Shown piece after piece: positions 25,478-34,627 of a stretch of DNA of 64,000 nt. Source of the stretch: Streptomyces abikoensis (lineage in GTDB: Bacteria > Actinomycetota > Actinomycetes > Streptomycetales > Streptomycetaceae); contig NZ_BMRT01000002.1 of the NCBI RefSeq assembly GCF_014648775.1, positions 620,001-684,000 on the forward strand, in the 5' to 3' direction. Below the pieces are notes generated by a model that saw only the letters and a list, made by a program, of their open reading frames with translations, was not told the origin of the DNA and ran no database searches. The translations under genes were made by a program, and so were the position numbers. Position 1 is the stretch's first letter. Each line of letters starts with the position of its first letter.

Positions 25478-25586
25478 GAGCGTCACCTCTTCAAGCCGGT
25501 ATCAGGTGGTCGTACCAGCGTGAAATATGGCGACTCGTCAGGCACGCATTGGGGCGGCCGTACGGGGCGTCGTTGCTCCGGAAGGT

Positions 25587-26663
25587 CTACCGCGGCTCCG
25601 GCTCACCGCCGAGGACCCGCGCGAGGTCGTAGCGGACCGGCTCCTCCAGCTGGTCGTACGTGCAGCTCTCGGGGGTGCGGTCCGGGCGCCACCGGCGGAA
25701 CTGGGCGGTGTGGCGGAAGCGGTCCCCCTGCATGTGGTCGTAGGCCACCTCGACGACCCGCTCGGGCCGCAGGGCGGTCCAGGACAGGTCCTTCTTGCCG
25801 GTCCAGCGGCTGGGGCCGCCGGGGAGCCGGCCGGCGGCCTGGGCCTCCGCGTCCGCCCAGTCCTGCCAGGGGTGGCCGGTGGCGTCCGGCATGCGCAGCG
25901 GCTCCAGTTCGGCCATCAGCTCCCGGCGGCGGCGCATGGGGAAGGAGGCGCACACGCCCACGTGCTGGAGCCGGCCCCCGGCGTCGTAGAGGCCGAGCAG
26001 CAGCGAGCCGACGACCGGGCCGCTCTTGTGCGGACGCAGCCCCGCGACGACGCAGTCTGCGGTGCGCTCGTGCTTGACCTTGACCATGACGCGTTCGCCC
26101 TGCCGGTAGGGCAGCCCGGGCGGCTTGGCGATCACCCCGTCGAGGCCGGCGCCCTCGAACTGCTCGAACCAGCCCCGGGCCACGTCGAGGTCGTGGGTGA
26201 CGGGCGCGGTGAAGAGGGGGGCGCGCGCGTCGCGGAGCGCTTCGGTGAGGGCCGCCCTGCGCTCGCTCTGCGGGGTGTCGAGGAGCGAGGCGTCGCCGAG
26301 GGCGAGCAGGTCGAAGGCGATCAGGCTCGCCGGGGTGACCTCCGCCAGATGGCGCACCCGGGAGTCGGCGGGGTGGATGCGCTCCAGGAGGGCGTCGAAG
26401 TCCAGCCCGCCGCCGCGCGCGATGACGATCTCCCCGTCGAGGACACAGCGGGCGGGCAGCTGTTCGAGGAGGGCGCCGGTGAGCTCGGGGAAGTAGCGGG
26501 TCAGCGGTTTGCCCGTGCGGCTGCCCAGTTCGATCTCGGCGCCGTCGCGGAAGACGATGGCCCGGAAGCCGTCCCACTTGGCCTCGTACTGCATCCCGGG
26601 CGGGATGGTGGCGGCGGTCTTCGCCAGCATCGGCCGGACCGGGGGCATCACCGGAAGGTCCAT
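25587..26663 (-). CDS. ligD: ATP-dependent DNA ligase (LigD ligase domain)
   Basis: A 358-residue ATP-dependent DNA ligase. Lys29 in EAKWDGFRAI is the adenylation site; ELGSRTGKPL, VLDGEIVI, DGVIAKPPGLPY and MVKVKHERTADCVV are the other nucleotidyltransferase motifs. A C-terminal OB domain follows (SLLLGLYDAGGRLQHVGVCA). This is the ligase part of LigD, which joins double-strand breaks in Ku-dependent end joining; in mycobacteria it is fused with polymerase and nuclease domains, here it is a separate gene. It is divergent from the polymerase gene with 77 bases between. No Ku gene is in the window. Confidence 0.92.
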   Translation of the reverse strand: MDLPVMPPVRPMLAKTAATIPPGMQYEAKWDGFRAIVFRDGAEIELGSRTGKPLTRYFPELTGALLEQLPARCVLDGEIVIARGGGLDFDALLERIHPADSRVRHLAEVTPASLIAFDLLALGDASLLDTPQSERRAALTEALRDARAPLFTAPVTHDLDVARGWFEQFEGAGLDGVIAKPPGLPYRQGERVMVKVKHERTADCVVAGLRPHKSGPVVGSLLLGLYDAGGRLQHVGVCASFPMRRRRELMAELEPLRMPDATGHPWQDWADAEAQAAGRLPGGPSRWTGKKDLSWTALRPERVVEVAYDHMQGDRFRHTAQFRRWRPDRTPESCTYDQLEEPVRYDLARVLGGEPEPR

Positions 26664-26741
26664 GGTCGTGATTGTGCGGGCGGGGCCGGGCGGCCGCCCG
26701 CCGACAGGCGCCGTCCCGCCGCCCCGCCTAGCGTGAAACGC

Positions 26742-27755
26742 ATGGCAGAGGCGCTCGAGCTCACCGTCGGCGAGCGGACCGTACGGCTGTCCAACCCGGA
26801 CAAGGTGTACTTCCCGCAGCGCGGGTTCACGAAGTACGACCTCGCCCGCTACTACCTGAGCGTCGGCGACGGCATCGTGCGGGCCCTCAAGGACCGGCCC
26901 ACGACGCTGGAGCGGTATCCGGACGGGGTGGAGGGCGAGTCGTTCTTCCAGAAGAGGGCGCCCAAGAACCTGCCCGAGTGGATCCCGACCGGGCGCATCG
27001 CCTTCCCCAGCGGCCGGTACGCCGACGAGATCTGCCCGGGCGAGCCGGCCGCCGTGCTGTGGGCGGCGAACCTGGGCTGTCTGACCTTCCACCCCTGGCC
27101 GGTGCGGCGCTCGGACACCGAGCACCCCGACGAGCTGCGCATCGACCTCGACCCCCAGCCGGGCACCGACTACGCCGACGCGGTGCGGGCGGCGCTGGAG
27201 CTGAAGGACGTCCTGGCGGAGCTGGGTCTGGCCGGCTGGCCCAAGACCTCGGGCGGGCGGGGCCTCCACGTCTTCGTGCCGATCGCGCCCCGGTGGACCT
27301 TCGTCCGGGTGCGGCGGGCGGCCATCGCGGTCGCCCGGGAGCTGGAGCGCCGGGCGCCGGAGCGGATCACCACGGCCTGGTGGAAGGAGGAGCGCGGCGA
27401 AAAGATCTTTGTCGACTACAACCAGACCGCCCGGGACCGGACCATCGCCAGCGCCTACTCCGTGCGGCCCCGGCCGCACGCGCCCGTCTCGGCGCCGCTG
27501 CGCTGGGACGAGCTGACCGATGCCGTGCCCGAGGACTTCGACCTGGCGACGATGCCGGCCCGGTTCGCGGAGGTCGGCGATCTCCACGCGGGCATGGACG
27601 AACAGGCCAGCGACCTGGAGGCGGCCCTGGAGCTGGCCGCGCGCGACGAGCGGGAGCACGGCCTGGGCGATCTGCCCTATCCGCCGGAGCACCCGAAGAT
27701 GAAGGGCGAGCCCAAGCGGGTGCAGCCCAGCCGGGCCCGGCGGACCGATGACTGA
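26742..27755 (+). CDS. ligD: LigD polymerase/primase domain protein
   Basis: A 337-residue LigD-type archaeo-eukaryotic primase domain. LSNPDKVYFPQRGFTK and KRAPKNLPEW are typical; catalytic aspartates lie in LRIDLDPQPG (Asp135, Asp137), followed by TSGGRGLHVFVPI, VFVDYNQ-like FVDYNQTARDRTIASAYS with a third Asp, and RPHAPVSAPLRWDEL. It fills gaps with rNTPs or dNTPs during non-homologous end joining. It shares a 78-base divergent promoter region with the ligase gene, so the two are likely co-regulated and act together with Ku encoded elsewhere. Confidence 0.92.
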   Translation: MAEALELTVGERTVRLSNPDKVYFPQRGFTKYDLARYYLSVGDGIVRALKDRPTTLERYPDGVEGESFFQKRAPKNLPEWIPTGRIAFPSGRYADEICPGEPAAVLWAANLGCLTFHPWPVRRSDTEHPDELRIDLDPQPGTDYADAVRAALELKDVLAELGLAGWPKTSGGRGLHVFVPIAPRWTFVRVRRAAIAVARELERRAPERITTAWWKEERGEKIFVDYNQTARDRTIASAYSVRPRPHAPVSAPLRWDELTDAVPEDFDLATMPARFAEVGDLHAGMDEQASDLEAALELAARDEREHGLGDLPYPPEHPKMKGEPKRVQPSRARRTDD

Positions 27756-27909
27756 ACGGACGGCCGGCGCACGCCGAACGCGCCCGGAGGAGCGCCCGGA
27801 TCAGCCATCCGGGCCGTCCATGCGGGCCGTCAACTTGATTTGTGTTTATGGCGACATTTCATGTGGAACCCGGTCAATGCGTGATCCACTTCGCATCGAG
27901 GGAGTTCCC

Positions 27910-28416
27910 ATGATCAGTACACTCGCGATCCGCAGCAGAAGGGTCTCGGCCGGTGTGATCGCGGCCGTCACCCTCGGCGGTTCCCTGCTGGCCGCCGCCC
28001 CCGCCGCCCACTCCGCCGATGCGCCGCCGGTCCCGCCCATCCGGCCGTACGGTGCGGTCGTCTCCAGCACGGGCATCAACGAACGCGGCTTCCCCACCAC
28101 GGACTCCGCCGTCAAGGGCGTGCTGAAGTACCGCACCCAGGTGGCCCTGCGCTGCAAGGCCCACGCCCAGGACGTCGCGGGCAACCCCGTCTGGTACCTG
28201 CTGCGGGACCGCAACACCTGGGTCTCGGCGAAGTACGTGGAGAACACCGGCGCCGTGCCCGTCTGCAAGAACGTCAGCAAGGGCATGCTGGAGGACGCCC
28301 AGCAGACGCGCCCGCAGAACGTCCGCCCGCCGCAGAACGTCCGCCCGCCGCAGCCGGCCCGGCCCCCGCAGTCCCGCAGCGCCGAGGCCGAGCAGCCCTC
28401 CGGCCCCATGGGGTGA
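27910..28416 (+). CDS. Secreted SH3-like domain protein
   Basis: A 168-residue secreted protein. A signal peptide (VIAAVTLGGSLLAAAPAAHS) is followed by a short bacterial SH3-like domain: GVLKYRTQVALRCKAH, NPVWYLLRDRNTWVSAKYVE. The two cysteines (RCKAH, VCKN) could form a disulfide. The C-terminal tail has tandem QNVRPP/QPARPP repeats and is likely disordered. Such proteins often bind cell-wall polymers, but this one has no enzymatic domain. It is transcribed alone from an AT-richer upstream stretch (about 27835-27900) and ends at a strong hairpin. Confidence 0.75.
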   Translation: MISTLAIRSRRVSAGVIAAVTLGGSLLAAAPAAHSADAPPVPPIRPYGAVVSSTGINERGFPTTDSAVKGVLKYRTQVALRCKAHAQDVAGNPVWYLLRDRNTWVSAKYVENTGAVPVCKNVSKGMLEDAQQTRPQNVRPPQNVRPPQPARPPQSRSAEAEQPSGPMG

Positions 28417-28434
28417 CGTCCGCCCGGCGGCACC

Positions 28435-28460
28435 GACCAGTCCGGGCTCCCGGACTGGTC
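28435..28460 (+). terminator. Hairpin terminator after SH3-like gene
   Basis: Perfect 12-base stem (28435-28446 with 28449-28460) and a two-base loop, 18 bases after the stop codon. Confidence 0.75.
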
Positions 28461-28500
28461 AGGCCATGGGCCGCGGCGCCGGGCCGCCGGGCGCGGTCGG

Positions 28501-28540
28501 CCGCTCGGCCGCTCAGCCGCTCAGCCGCTCAGCCGCTCTT
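28501..28540. repeat. Five 8-base tandem repeats (CCGCTCAG)
   Basis: Units at 28501, 28509, 28517, 28525 and 28533; the middle three are identical. The array overlaps the stop codon of the DUF5302 gene and so encodes its last residues. Confidence 0.8.
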
Positions 28541-28726
28541 GCGGCGGAACGAACGCTGCCCGCCCGCCTTGCCGTGAGTGCCATGGATCTTGGAGCCGTC
28601 ACGGCCCCGGCCGCCGGAGGCGCCTTCCGGCGATTTCCCGCGTTTGCGGTCCAGGGCTTCCCGGAACTTGCGCTTCACGTCGTCCTCCTGCCCCTCCGGG
28701 GCCTGGGCGCTTGTGTCGTCCGCCAT
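28529..28726 (-). CDS. DUF5302 family protein
   Basis: A 65-residue basic protein. The core [17 protein letters not shown] and the C-terminal [20 protein letters not shown] are the signature of DUF5302, a small actinobacterial family of unknown function. A strong AGGAGG ribosome site lies six bases before the ATG at 28726. It stands alone; the high Lys/Arg content suggests nucleic acid binding, which is only an inference. Confidence 0.85.
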   Translation of the reverse strand: MADDTSAQAPEGQEDDVKRKFREALDRKRGKSPEGASGGRGRDGSKIHGTHGKAGGQRSFRRKSG

Positions 28727-28829
28727 TGAAACCTCCTGGTCATAGGGGCCTTCGCCACAGCTTGACACACACCGGCCGGGGTCGGCCGCCCGTTTTCCGG
28801 GCCACTGGGCCGCCGGCGGACGGCCGGTG

Positions 28830-29390
28830 TCAGCGGACCGTCTGGTCGCCGTCGGGCACGTCCTCGACGCTCACCCGCGCCGACGCCGGCAGCCCGAGCC
28901 CGGCGGCCACGGCGCGCGCCAGCCCCTCCGGGTCGGGCCGCGTCGGGAAGGGCACGGTCTCGCCGTCGCCGTAACTCTCGATCGCCTTGGTGAAGTACGA
29001 GGGGTCCCAGGCGCCGACGGCGCCCCTGACCTCGACGGCGAGCACCCGGCGCCCCGCGACCCGGCGCCGCACGGCACCGAGGATCTCGTCCGAGCGCAGC
29101 TCACCGGGCACCCGGAACAGACTGGCGTGCGCGCCGACTTTCGCTCCGCCGCTCAGCCGCACGGTGACGGTGAGGCAGCTCGTCACGCTGGGGTAGAGGA
29201 TCGCCTGGCCCCGGGCGGCCTCGGCGACCTGCCCCTCCGTGACGCGGACGGGCGCGTCCCCGGCGGGACGGGCGGGCTCGGCGGCCATGGCCGCCGTGGG
29301 CCACAGGGCGAGCGCGGCGGCTCCGGCGAGCAGGGCGCGGCGGGAGGGGGCGGACCCGGTGGGAACGCCCTTGGATGCTGATCGTGACAT
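28830..29390 (-). CDS. Secreted protein with Tat-like signal, unknown function
   Basis: A 186-residue protein starting at 29390. The N-terminus has SRRALLAG and a hydrophobic run ending in AAMAA, which looks like a twin-arginine or Sec signal peptide. The mature part reads [55 protein letters not shown] and ends [14 protein letters not shown]; it is a small alpha+beta domain with a single mature cysteine. The family is not recognised. Its upstream region is a G+C-rich direct-repeat array. Confidence 0.65.
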   Translation of the reverse strand: MSRSASKGVPTGSAPSRRALLAGAAALALWPTAAMAAEPARPAGDAPVRVTEGQVAEAARGQAILYPSVTSCLTVTVRLSGGAKVGAHASLFRVPGELRSDEILGAVRRRVAGRRVLAVEVRGAVGAWDPSYFTKAIESYGDGETVPFPTRPDPEGLARAVAAGLGLPASARVSVEDVPDGDQTVR

Positions 29391-29512
29391 ACCGTCAGCT
29401 TCGCAGCCCGCGCGAAGCGGCGCGGAACCGGGTCCGGGCCCGGGCCGGGAGACCGGGGCTGCCCGCGGTGCCCGGCCGTCCCGGGAGGGAACCCGGCCCC
29501 GCGGCGAAGCCG

Positions 29513-29677
29513 CTGCCCGGAGGCGGGGCTGGCTCCGTCGCCCGGAGGCGGGGCCGGCGTCCGGAGGCAGGGCCGACCTTGCCGGAAGGCGGGGCCGGCG
29601 TCCGTTGCCGGGAGGCAGGGCCGACTCCGTTGCCGGGAGGCAGGGCCGACTCCGTTGCCGGGAGGCAGGGCCCGCAT
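29513..29677. repeat. Degenerate direct-repeat array (about seven units)
   Basis: Units of 20-28 bases built on GCCGGGAGGCAGGGCCGACT. Two adjacent copies at 29607-29631 and 29632-29656 are identical over 25 bases, a further partial one is at 29657, and four more divergent copies reach back to about 29513. The 318-base gap 29391-29708 holds nothing else that I recognise. Confidence 0.8.
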
Positions 29678-29708
29678 GCCGGGTGCGGGCCGGAGCCGGC
29701 TCCGGGGG

Positions 29709-31136
29709 TCAGGCCGTCGGAGCCTCCGGCTCGAAGCGGCTGAGCACCGCCGTCTGCACCTCCGCCTCCTCGGCCGGATCGGCGGCGAGCCTGCGCAGTT
29801 GGTCGACGACGCGGGCGTCGGCCGTCGTCGCGTGGCGGGCGGCCAGCTCCCGGGTCGACTCCTCGCAGTCCCACAGGCACTCGACGGCGAAGCCCGCCGC
29901 GAAGGAGGGATCGGTCGCGGCGAGGGCGCGCGCGGCCCGGCCCCGCAGATGGGACGAGGCCGTCTCGCGGTAGATGTGCCGCAGCACGGGCGCGGCGCAG
30001 GTGATCGCCAGCCGGCCGGCCCCGTCGACGAGGTCCCACAGGACGGGCGCGTCGCAGCCCTCGGTGCGGACGGTGCGGCGCAGGGCGGCGAGGACGAGCG
30101 CGGAGTCGTAGGCGGCGCCCCGGCAGGCGAGCATCCCGGCCGCGGCGGCGCCCAGCGCGTCGCCCCGGTGGATCCAGGCGCGGGCCCGTTCCAGGGCGGC
30201 CGTGCTGCGCATCCGTTCGAAGGCGGTCACGGCGGCCGAGGAGACGAGCTCGCCGGGGTCGGCGGCGGCCGTCTCGATGAGGTCGAGGGCCTGGGGGTCG
30301 TGGTGCTCGGCGAGGTAGCGCAGGGCGGTGGCGCGGGCGGCCTCGGGGCCGAAGGCGGCGGCCTCGATGATCTCCAGGCGGTCCTCGGGCCCGGCCACGG
30401 CGGTCAGGCAGCGGGTGGCCGGCACGTGGCGGTGCTGGGTGGGGTGGGCGTCGAGGCCCTGCTGGGCCCAGTCGAGGACCTCGCGGACGCTCCAGCCCGG
30501 GCGGGGGCCGGTGGGGCGCAGCTGGCGCTGCCAGCGGTCGAACGAGCCCTGTTCCCGGGCGGCGCGCACCCGGGCCGCGGTGGCGGGGGCGCGGCGGTCG
30601 TCGGCCCACAGCCGCCAGGGCCGGGGCTCGAAGGCGTCGCGGACGGCGGCGGCCAGCGCGGCCTCGCCCTCGGGGGTGTGCGGGAAGCGGGCGAGGACGG
30701 GGGCGGCCAGGGCGCGCAGCCCGGCGTCGTCGTCGCGCAGGGCCAGCTCGTCGAGGGCCCAGGCCCAGTTCCCGCCGGTGGCGGCGTAGCGGCGCAGCAG
30801 GACGAGGGCGTCGTCGCGGCCGTAGGAGGCGAGGTGGCCGAGGACGGCCAGGGCGAGGCCCGTGCGCTCCTCGGAGGTGTCGATCAGGTCGTCCGGGTGG
30901 AAGAGGTGCTGTTCGATCTCGCCGAGCCTGCCGTCGAGGTCCAGATAGAGGCGCGCGTAGTAGAGGGAGCGGTTCTCCACCTGCCAGTCGCGGCGGGGGT
31001 CGCGGAGCACGCAGTGGTTCAGCGCCGCGAGCGCCTCGGCCCGCGGCGCCGCGAGGGCATGCAGGGTCCCGTCGCCGCGGCCTCGCTGGAGGAGGCCGAG
31101 CAGGGTGCCGCTGGGCGCTATGTCTGGATCGAACAT
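29709..31136 (-). CDS. HEAT-repeat protein
   Basis: A 475-residue all-helical protein without signal peptide. Successive helix pairs such as AAAFGPEAARATALRYLAEH, LIETAAADPGELVSSAAVTA and FERMRSTAALERARAWIHRG follow the PBS-lyase HEAT-repeat pattern and make a likely solenoid for protein binding. No catalytic residues can be named. The ATG at 31136 is used because codons before it do not fit the fold; the ribosome site is weak. It is divergent from the PP2C phosphatase gene, so the two may be linked in a signalling pathway, which is an inference only. Confidence 0.7.
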   Translation of the reverse strand: MFDPDIAPSGTLLGLLQRGRGDGTLHALAAPRAEALAALNHCVLRDPRRDWQVENRSLYYARLYLDLDGRLGEIEQHLFHPDDLIDTSEERTGLALAVLGHLASYGRDDALVLLRRYAATGGNWAWALDELALRDDDAGLRALAAPVLARFPHTPEGEAALAAAVRDAFEPRPWRLWADDRRAPATAARVRAAREQGSFDRWQRQLRPTGPRPGWSVREVLDWAQQGLDAHPTQHRHVPATRCLTAVAGPEDRLEIIEAAAFGPEAARATALRYLAEHHDPQALDLIETAAADPGELVSSAAVTAFERMRSTAALERARAWIHRGDALGAAAAGMLACRGAAYDSALVLAALRRTVRTEGCDAPVLWDLVDGAGRLAITCAAPVLRHIYRETASSHLRGRAARALAATDPSFAAGFAVECLWDCEESTRELAARHATTADARVVDQLRRLAADPAEEAEVQTAVLSRFEPEAPTA

Positions 31137-31467
31137 GGGGTCAGCATCCGGTGCGAGGAGTCGGCTGGCAACGGGATTTCCTTCCGGACGGCATTCTTGC
31201 CGGTGTCCACCTGTGCTATGCCTGGTGAACTGTGGAAACTCGGGTACTCCCAAGCGCCGCAGCCTACCCGGAGCGGTGGGTTCCGCGGAGTGCCGCCGGA
31301 AATGTCCTACCCATGCCGTCGGCATATGCCTCAAGCACCACCGTATCGGGTATTGCCAAAGCCCTTACAGCCCGTCGCTCCCTGTGCCACAGTCGTGACA
31401 GCAGTCCTGCCGGCCGTTCCAGCGGATCCCCGGAGCCGGCCGCGCCCCGCCTGTATCGGAGTACGTG
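31137..31467. other. Divergent intergenic region
   Basis: A 331-base gap with a lower G+C content at 31160-31340. It must carry promoters for the HEAT-repeat and PP2C genes. A small palindrome ATGCCGTCGGCAT (31314-31326) is the only repeat I noticed. No gene is seen. Confidence 0.5.
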
Positions 31468-33003
31468 ATGCCGTCCCCACAGTCCGCGGACCGTCCCGCC
31501 GCCGAGCCGCCCGAGCGCGGCCAGGTGGACGCGCTCATCTCGCAGACGCAACGGCTCAGAGGCGGCATCGACGCCGTGCGCCGGGAGGCGGTGGCGAGCG
31601 CGGAGACCTCGGACGACCCCCGGCTCCACTGGCAGCGCGCCGTGTGCGAGCTGGCCGCCCACCACGCGGACGACCTCGGCGAGCAGCTGGGCCAGCTCCT
31701 CGCGGGCCTGCCCACCTCCCGGCGCGCCGGGGCGGGGAGCGGCACGGCCACCTCCGTCGGCGCGGAGGGCGGCACGGCGGCCCGGGGTGCCGGCACGGCC
31801 ACGCGCGTCGCCGAGGACGACGGGGCGGACGGGGACGGCCTCGCGGCCGGGAACGGCCCGGCGACGCCCGGCAGGGTGGGCAGCGCCGAGTGGAACCTGC
31901 TGACCGACGAGGTGGCGTGGACCGACGAGCTCTTCGCGCTCTTCGGCCGCCGCCCCGAGGACGGCGCGCTGACCCTCGACGAGCTCCCCTCCACCCTCCT
32001 GGAGGAGGACACCGGGCTGCTGACCACGATGGTCACCGACTGCCTGGTGGACGGGAAGCCGATCGACGGGGAGTTCCGCATCGTGCGCGGCGACGACGGC
32101 GCCGTGCGCACGGTGCACATGATGGGCGAGCCGGTGCTCGACGCCGACGGCTGCACGAGCTCCATGTGGGCCGTGCTGCGGGACGTCAGCGATCTGCGGC
32201 GCTTCCGCCGGGAGGTGCACGAGACCCGTGACTCGGCGCACCGCCGGCGGGATGCCGCCCGGACCGAGCACCGGCTTGCGGTCGAGCTGCAGGAAGCCGT
32301 GCTGCCACCGTGGCGCGGCTCCCTGCGGCTCCCGCAGAGCGTCCCCGCCGGCCCCGCGGCCCCGGGCGGTGGCGTCCTCGATCTGGCCGGGCACTACCTC
32401 CCGTCCTCGACCAGCAGCCTCATCGGCGGCGACTGGTTCGACGCGATGGAGCTGCCCGGCGGCCGGACACTGCTGACCGTCGGCGGCCTCACCGGCCGGG
32501 GGGTGGCCGCCACCTCGACCATGGCCATGCTGCTGGGCGCGGTGCGCGGCATGGCGGTCTCCGGGGCCGAGCCCGGCCCTCTGATGGGCTGGCTCAATCA
32601 CCTCCTGGAATCCTCCGCCCAGCCCGCCCTGGGCAGCGCGGTCTGCTGCCGCTACGAGCCCGCCTCCGGCACCCTCCTGTGGTCCCAGGCCGGCCACCCC
32701 GCCCCGCTGCTCTTCCGCGACGGGGCGGGCCGGGCGCTGCGGCCGCCGGAGGGCGTCCTGCTCGGTGCCATGACGGATGCCGCCTACGCGCAGACCGAGG
32801 AGCGGCTGCTGCCCGGTGATGTGCTGCTGCTCCACACCGAGGGGCTGGCGGACCGGGCCGGTGCCCGGCGGCTGCTGGAGCTCGCGCCGCGATTCGCCAT
32901 GGCGGACACCGCTCAGGACTGCCTGCGGGCGGTACTGGAGGAGTTCGGCGACAAGGAGCGTGAGGACGACGCGTGCGTACTGATCGCCCGCATCGGCTCA
33001 TAG
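31468..33003 (+). CDS. PAS-PP2C (SpoIIE-type) phosphatase with altered metal site
   Basis: A 511-residue protein. Residues 1-130 are helical, with an Ala/Gly-rich linker; a PAS domain follows (WNLLTDEVAWTDELFALFGR, EFRIVRGDDGAVRTVHMMGE). The C-terminal SpoIIE/RsbU-like PP2C domain begins near LAVELQEAVLPP and has SSLIGGDWFDAMELPGGRTL. Canonical domains have GD before the xGHG motif and TDG near the end; here these read VGGLTGRGV and HTEGLADR, so one metal-binding Asp is Gly and another is Glu. The DD at the C-terminus (DDACVLIA) is kept. Such enzymes activate anti-sigma antagonists; activity here may be reduced. Start is ATG 31468 (GTG 31465 also possible). Confidence 0.82.
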   Translation: MPSPQSADRPAAEPPERGQVDALISQTQRLRGGIDAVRREAVASAETSDDPRLHWQRAVCELAAHHADDLGEQLGQLLAGLPTSRRAGAGSGTATSVGAEGGTAARGAGTATRVAEDDGADGDGLAAGNGPATPGRVGSAEWNLLTDEVAWTDELFALFGRRPEDGALTLDELPSTLLEEDTGLLTTMVTDCLVDGKPIDGEFRIVRGDDGAVRTVHMMGEPVLDADGCTSSMWAVLRDVSDLRRFRREVHETRDSAHRRRDAARTEHRLAVELQEAVLPPWRGSLRLPQSVPAGPAAPGGGVLDLAGHYLPSSTSSLIGGDWFDAMELPGGRTLLTVGGLTGRGVAATSTMAMLLGAVRGMAVSGAEPGPLMGWLNHLLESSAQPALGSAVCCRYEPASGTLLWSQAGHPAPLLFRDGAGRALRPPEGVLLGAMTDAAYAQTEERLLPGDVLLLHTEGLADRAGARRLLELAPRFAMADTAQDCLRAVLEEFGDKEREDDACVLIARIGS

Positions 33004-33056
33004 GGCTCGTGGCCTCATAGGTGACTTCTGGGTTGACTTCCGGCTGACGGCTCGGG

Positions 33057-34544
33057 TCATACGGCCGTCGGGCGGTTCTTCCCCGGAGCCTTGGCCAGGG
33101 CCCGCTGGATGTCCTCCCGCAGGGGCGAGAGGGCGGGGTAGTCCGCGTACTTCCCGGTGAGCCGGTACATCTCCCGCAGCCGGTCCCAGGTGCGGTGGGA
33201 GGACGTCTCATTGATCGTGGTGAGCGCCATCCGGGCGAAGGTGTCGGCCTGCTCGGGGTCGTTGCCGATGAAACAGGCGGACGCCATGGAGATGTAGTCG
33301 AAGATCATCGACCGCTGGCGCTGCCCCCCGCGCAGCTCCAGCGCCCGCTTGGCGTGCTGCTGGGCGACGGGGGCGGCCGTGGGATCGTGCTCGGCGAGGG
33401 TGCGGTAGGCCAGGGCCTGCATTCCGTGGAGATCCGCCTCGTCGAACATCTGCATCCAGCTCGGCGGGGCGACATCCCCCTTGTCGGCGACGAAGAGGTC
33501 CTCGGCCTCGCCGAGCGTCCGCCGCATGGCCTGGCCGCGCCCCATCGAGGCCTGGGCCCAGGCCTCGACCGTGTAAAGCATCGCCCGGGTGCGCGGCAGG
33601 GTCTCGGGGCCGGAACCGGACTTGGCGAGCTTCATCAGATCCATCGCCTCGTCCGGCCGGCCCAGGTGGACCATCTGACGGGCGCAGCGGGAGAGGGCCT
33701 CGCCGGCCCTCGGGCGGTCCCCGCCCTCCCGGGCCGCGTGGGCGGCGATGATGAAGTACTTCTGAGCCGTGGGCTCCAGGCCCACGTCGTGGGACATCCA
33801 GCCGGCCAGCACCGCCAGATTGGCGGCGACACCCCACAGCCTGCGCTGGAGGTGTTCGGGGTGGCGGTAGGAGAGCATGCCGCCCACCTCGTTGAGCTGG
33901 CCGACGACGGCCTTGCGCTGGAGCCCGCCGCCGCGCTGGGCGTCCCAGATCCGGAAGATCTCGACCGAGTGCTCCAGCGCGTCGATCTCGAGGGAGCCGA
34001 CCGGGGCCGCCTCGTAGCGGTCGAAGGCGGCGGGGTCCGCCTGCGCGGCCTTGACGCGCAGGGGATCGTCGAAGTGCGGGGCGTCGGAGGCCAGGACCGG
34101 GTCCATGTGGAGCCAGTCGTGCATCGCACCGCTGATTGCTGAGCCTGCGGCGAGCGCGGCGCCCGCGCCCACCAAGCCGCGTCGGTTGAGCATGAGGTCC
34201 ATTCCCGTGAATTCGGTGAGGACCGCGGCGGTCCGCTCGGGCGGCCAGGGCAGCCCGTCAGGGGTCTGCGCCTTGCCGGCGCGCCCGCGCCGGCCGAACC
34301 CGAGGTCCTCGATGGTCACGACACGGCCGAGTCGCTCGGTGAACAGGGCGGCCAGCACCTTGGGCACGGGATCGCGAGGGGACTCCCCCATGTCGATCCA
34401 ACGCCGCACCCGCGAGGTGTCGGTCGCCAGCTGCGGATGGCCCATGGCCGCCGCCTGCCGGTTCACGAGTCTCGCGAGCTCGCCCTTGGACCAGCCGGCC
34501 AGGCCGAACAGGTCCGCGAGGCGGGTGTTGGGTTCCCTCGTCAC
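33057..34544 (-). CDS. NsdA/NsdB-type TPR regulator
   Basis: A 495-residue regulatory protein. The N-terminal half matches the streptomycete NsdA/NsdB family: GWSKGELARLVNRQAAAMGH, DTSRVRRWIDMGESPRDPVP and LFTERLGRVVTIEDLGFGRR, an HTH-like domain. A hydrophobic run RRGLVGAGAALAAGSAISGA follows and the rest is TPR-like (AQASMGRGQAMRRTLGEAED, LRGGQRQRSMIFDYISMASA). NsdA and NsdB repress sporulation and antibiotic production in S. coelicolor. Start is GTG 34544 behind GGGGG. It is divergent from an APH-type kinase, with tandem repeats near its start that may be a binding site. Confidence 0.8.
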   Translation of the reverse strand: MTREPNTRLADLFGLAGWSKGELARLVNRQAAAMGHPQLATDTSRVRRWIDMGESPRDPVPKVLAALFTERLGRVVTIEDLGFGRRGRAGKAQTPDGLPWPPERTAAVLTEFTGMDLMLNRRGLVGAGAALAAGSAISGAMHDWLHMDPVLASDAPHFDDPLRVKAAQADPAAFDRYEAAPVGSLEIDALEHSVEIFRIWDAQRGGGLQRKAVVGQLNEVGGMLSYRHPEHLQRRLWGVAANLAVLAGWMSHDVGLEPTAQKYFIIAAHAAREGGDRPRAGEALSRCARQMVHLGRPDEAMDLMKLAKSGSGPETLPRTRAMLYTVEAWAQASMGRGQAMRRTLGEAEDLFVADKGDVAPPSWMQMFDEADLHGMQALAYRTLAEHDPTAAPVAQQHAKRALELRGGQRQRSMIFDYISMASACFIGNDPEQADTFARMALTTINETSSHRTWDRLREMYRLTGKYADYPALSPLREDIQRALAKAPGKNRPTAV

Positions 34545-34607
34545 GTCAAGCCCCCAGGTTCCTCGGCTGACTTGAAGGTACTCGGGCCGTCATGGGCCAA
34601 GCGAGTA

Positions 34608-34627
34608 TTCGCCAGGGTTCGCCAGGG
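34608..34627. repeat. Two tandem TTCGCCAGGG repeats
   Basis: Identical 10-base copies at 34608 and 34618, followed by the related TGCGCCACAT at 34628. They lie 64 bases before the start of the NsdA/NsdB-like gene, in its promoter region. Confidence 0.6.

Noticed and set aside
29513..29677. CRISPR array
   Set aside because: Repeat units are adjacent and degenerate with no unique spacers of regular length, and no cas genes are in the window.
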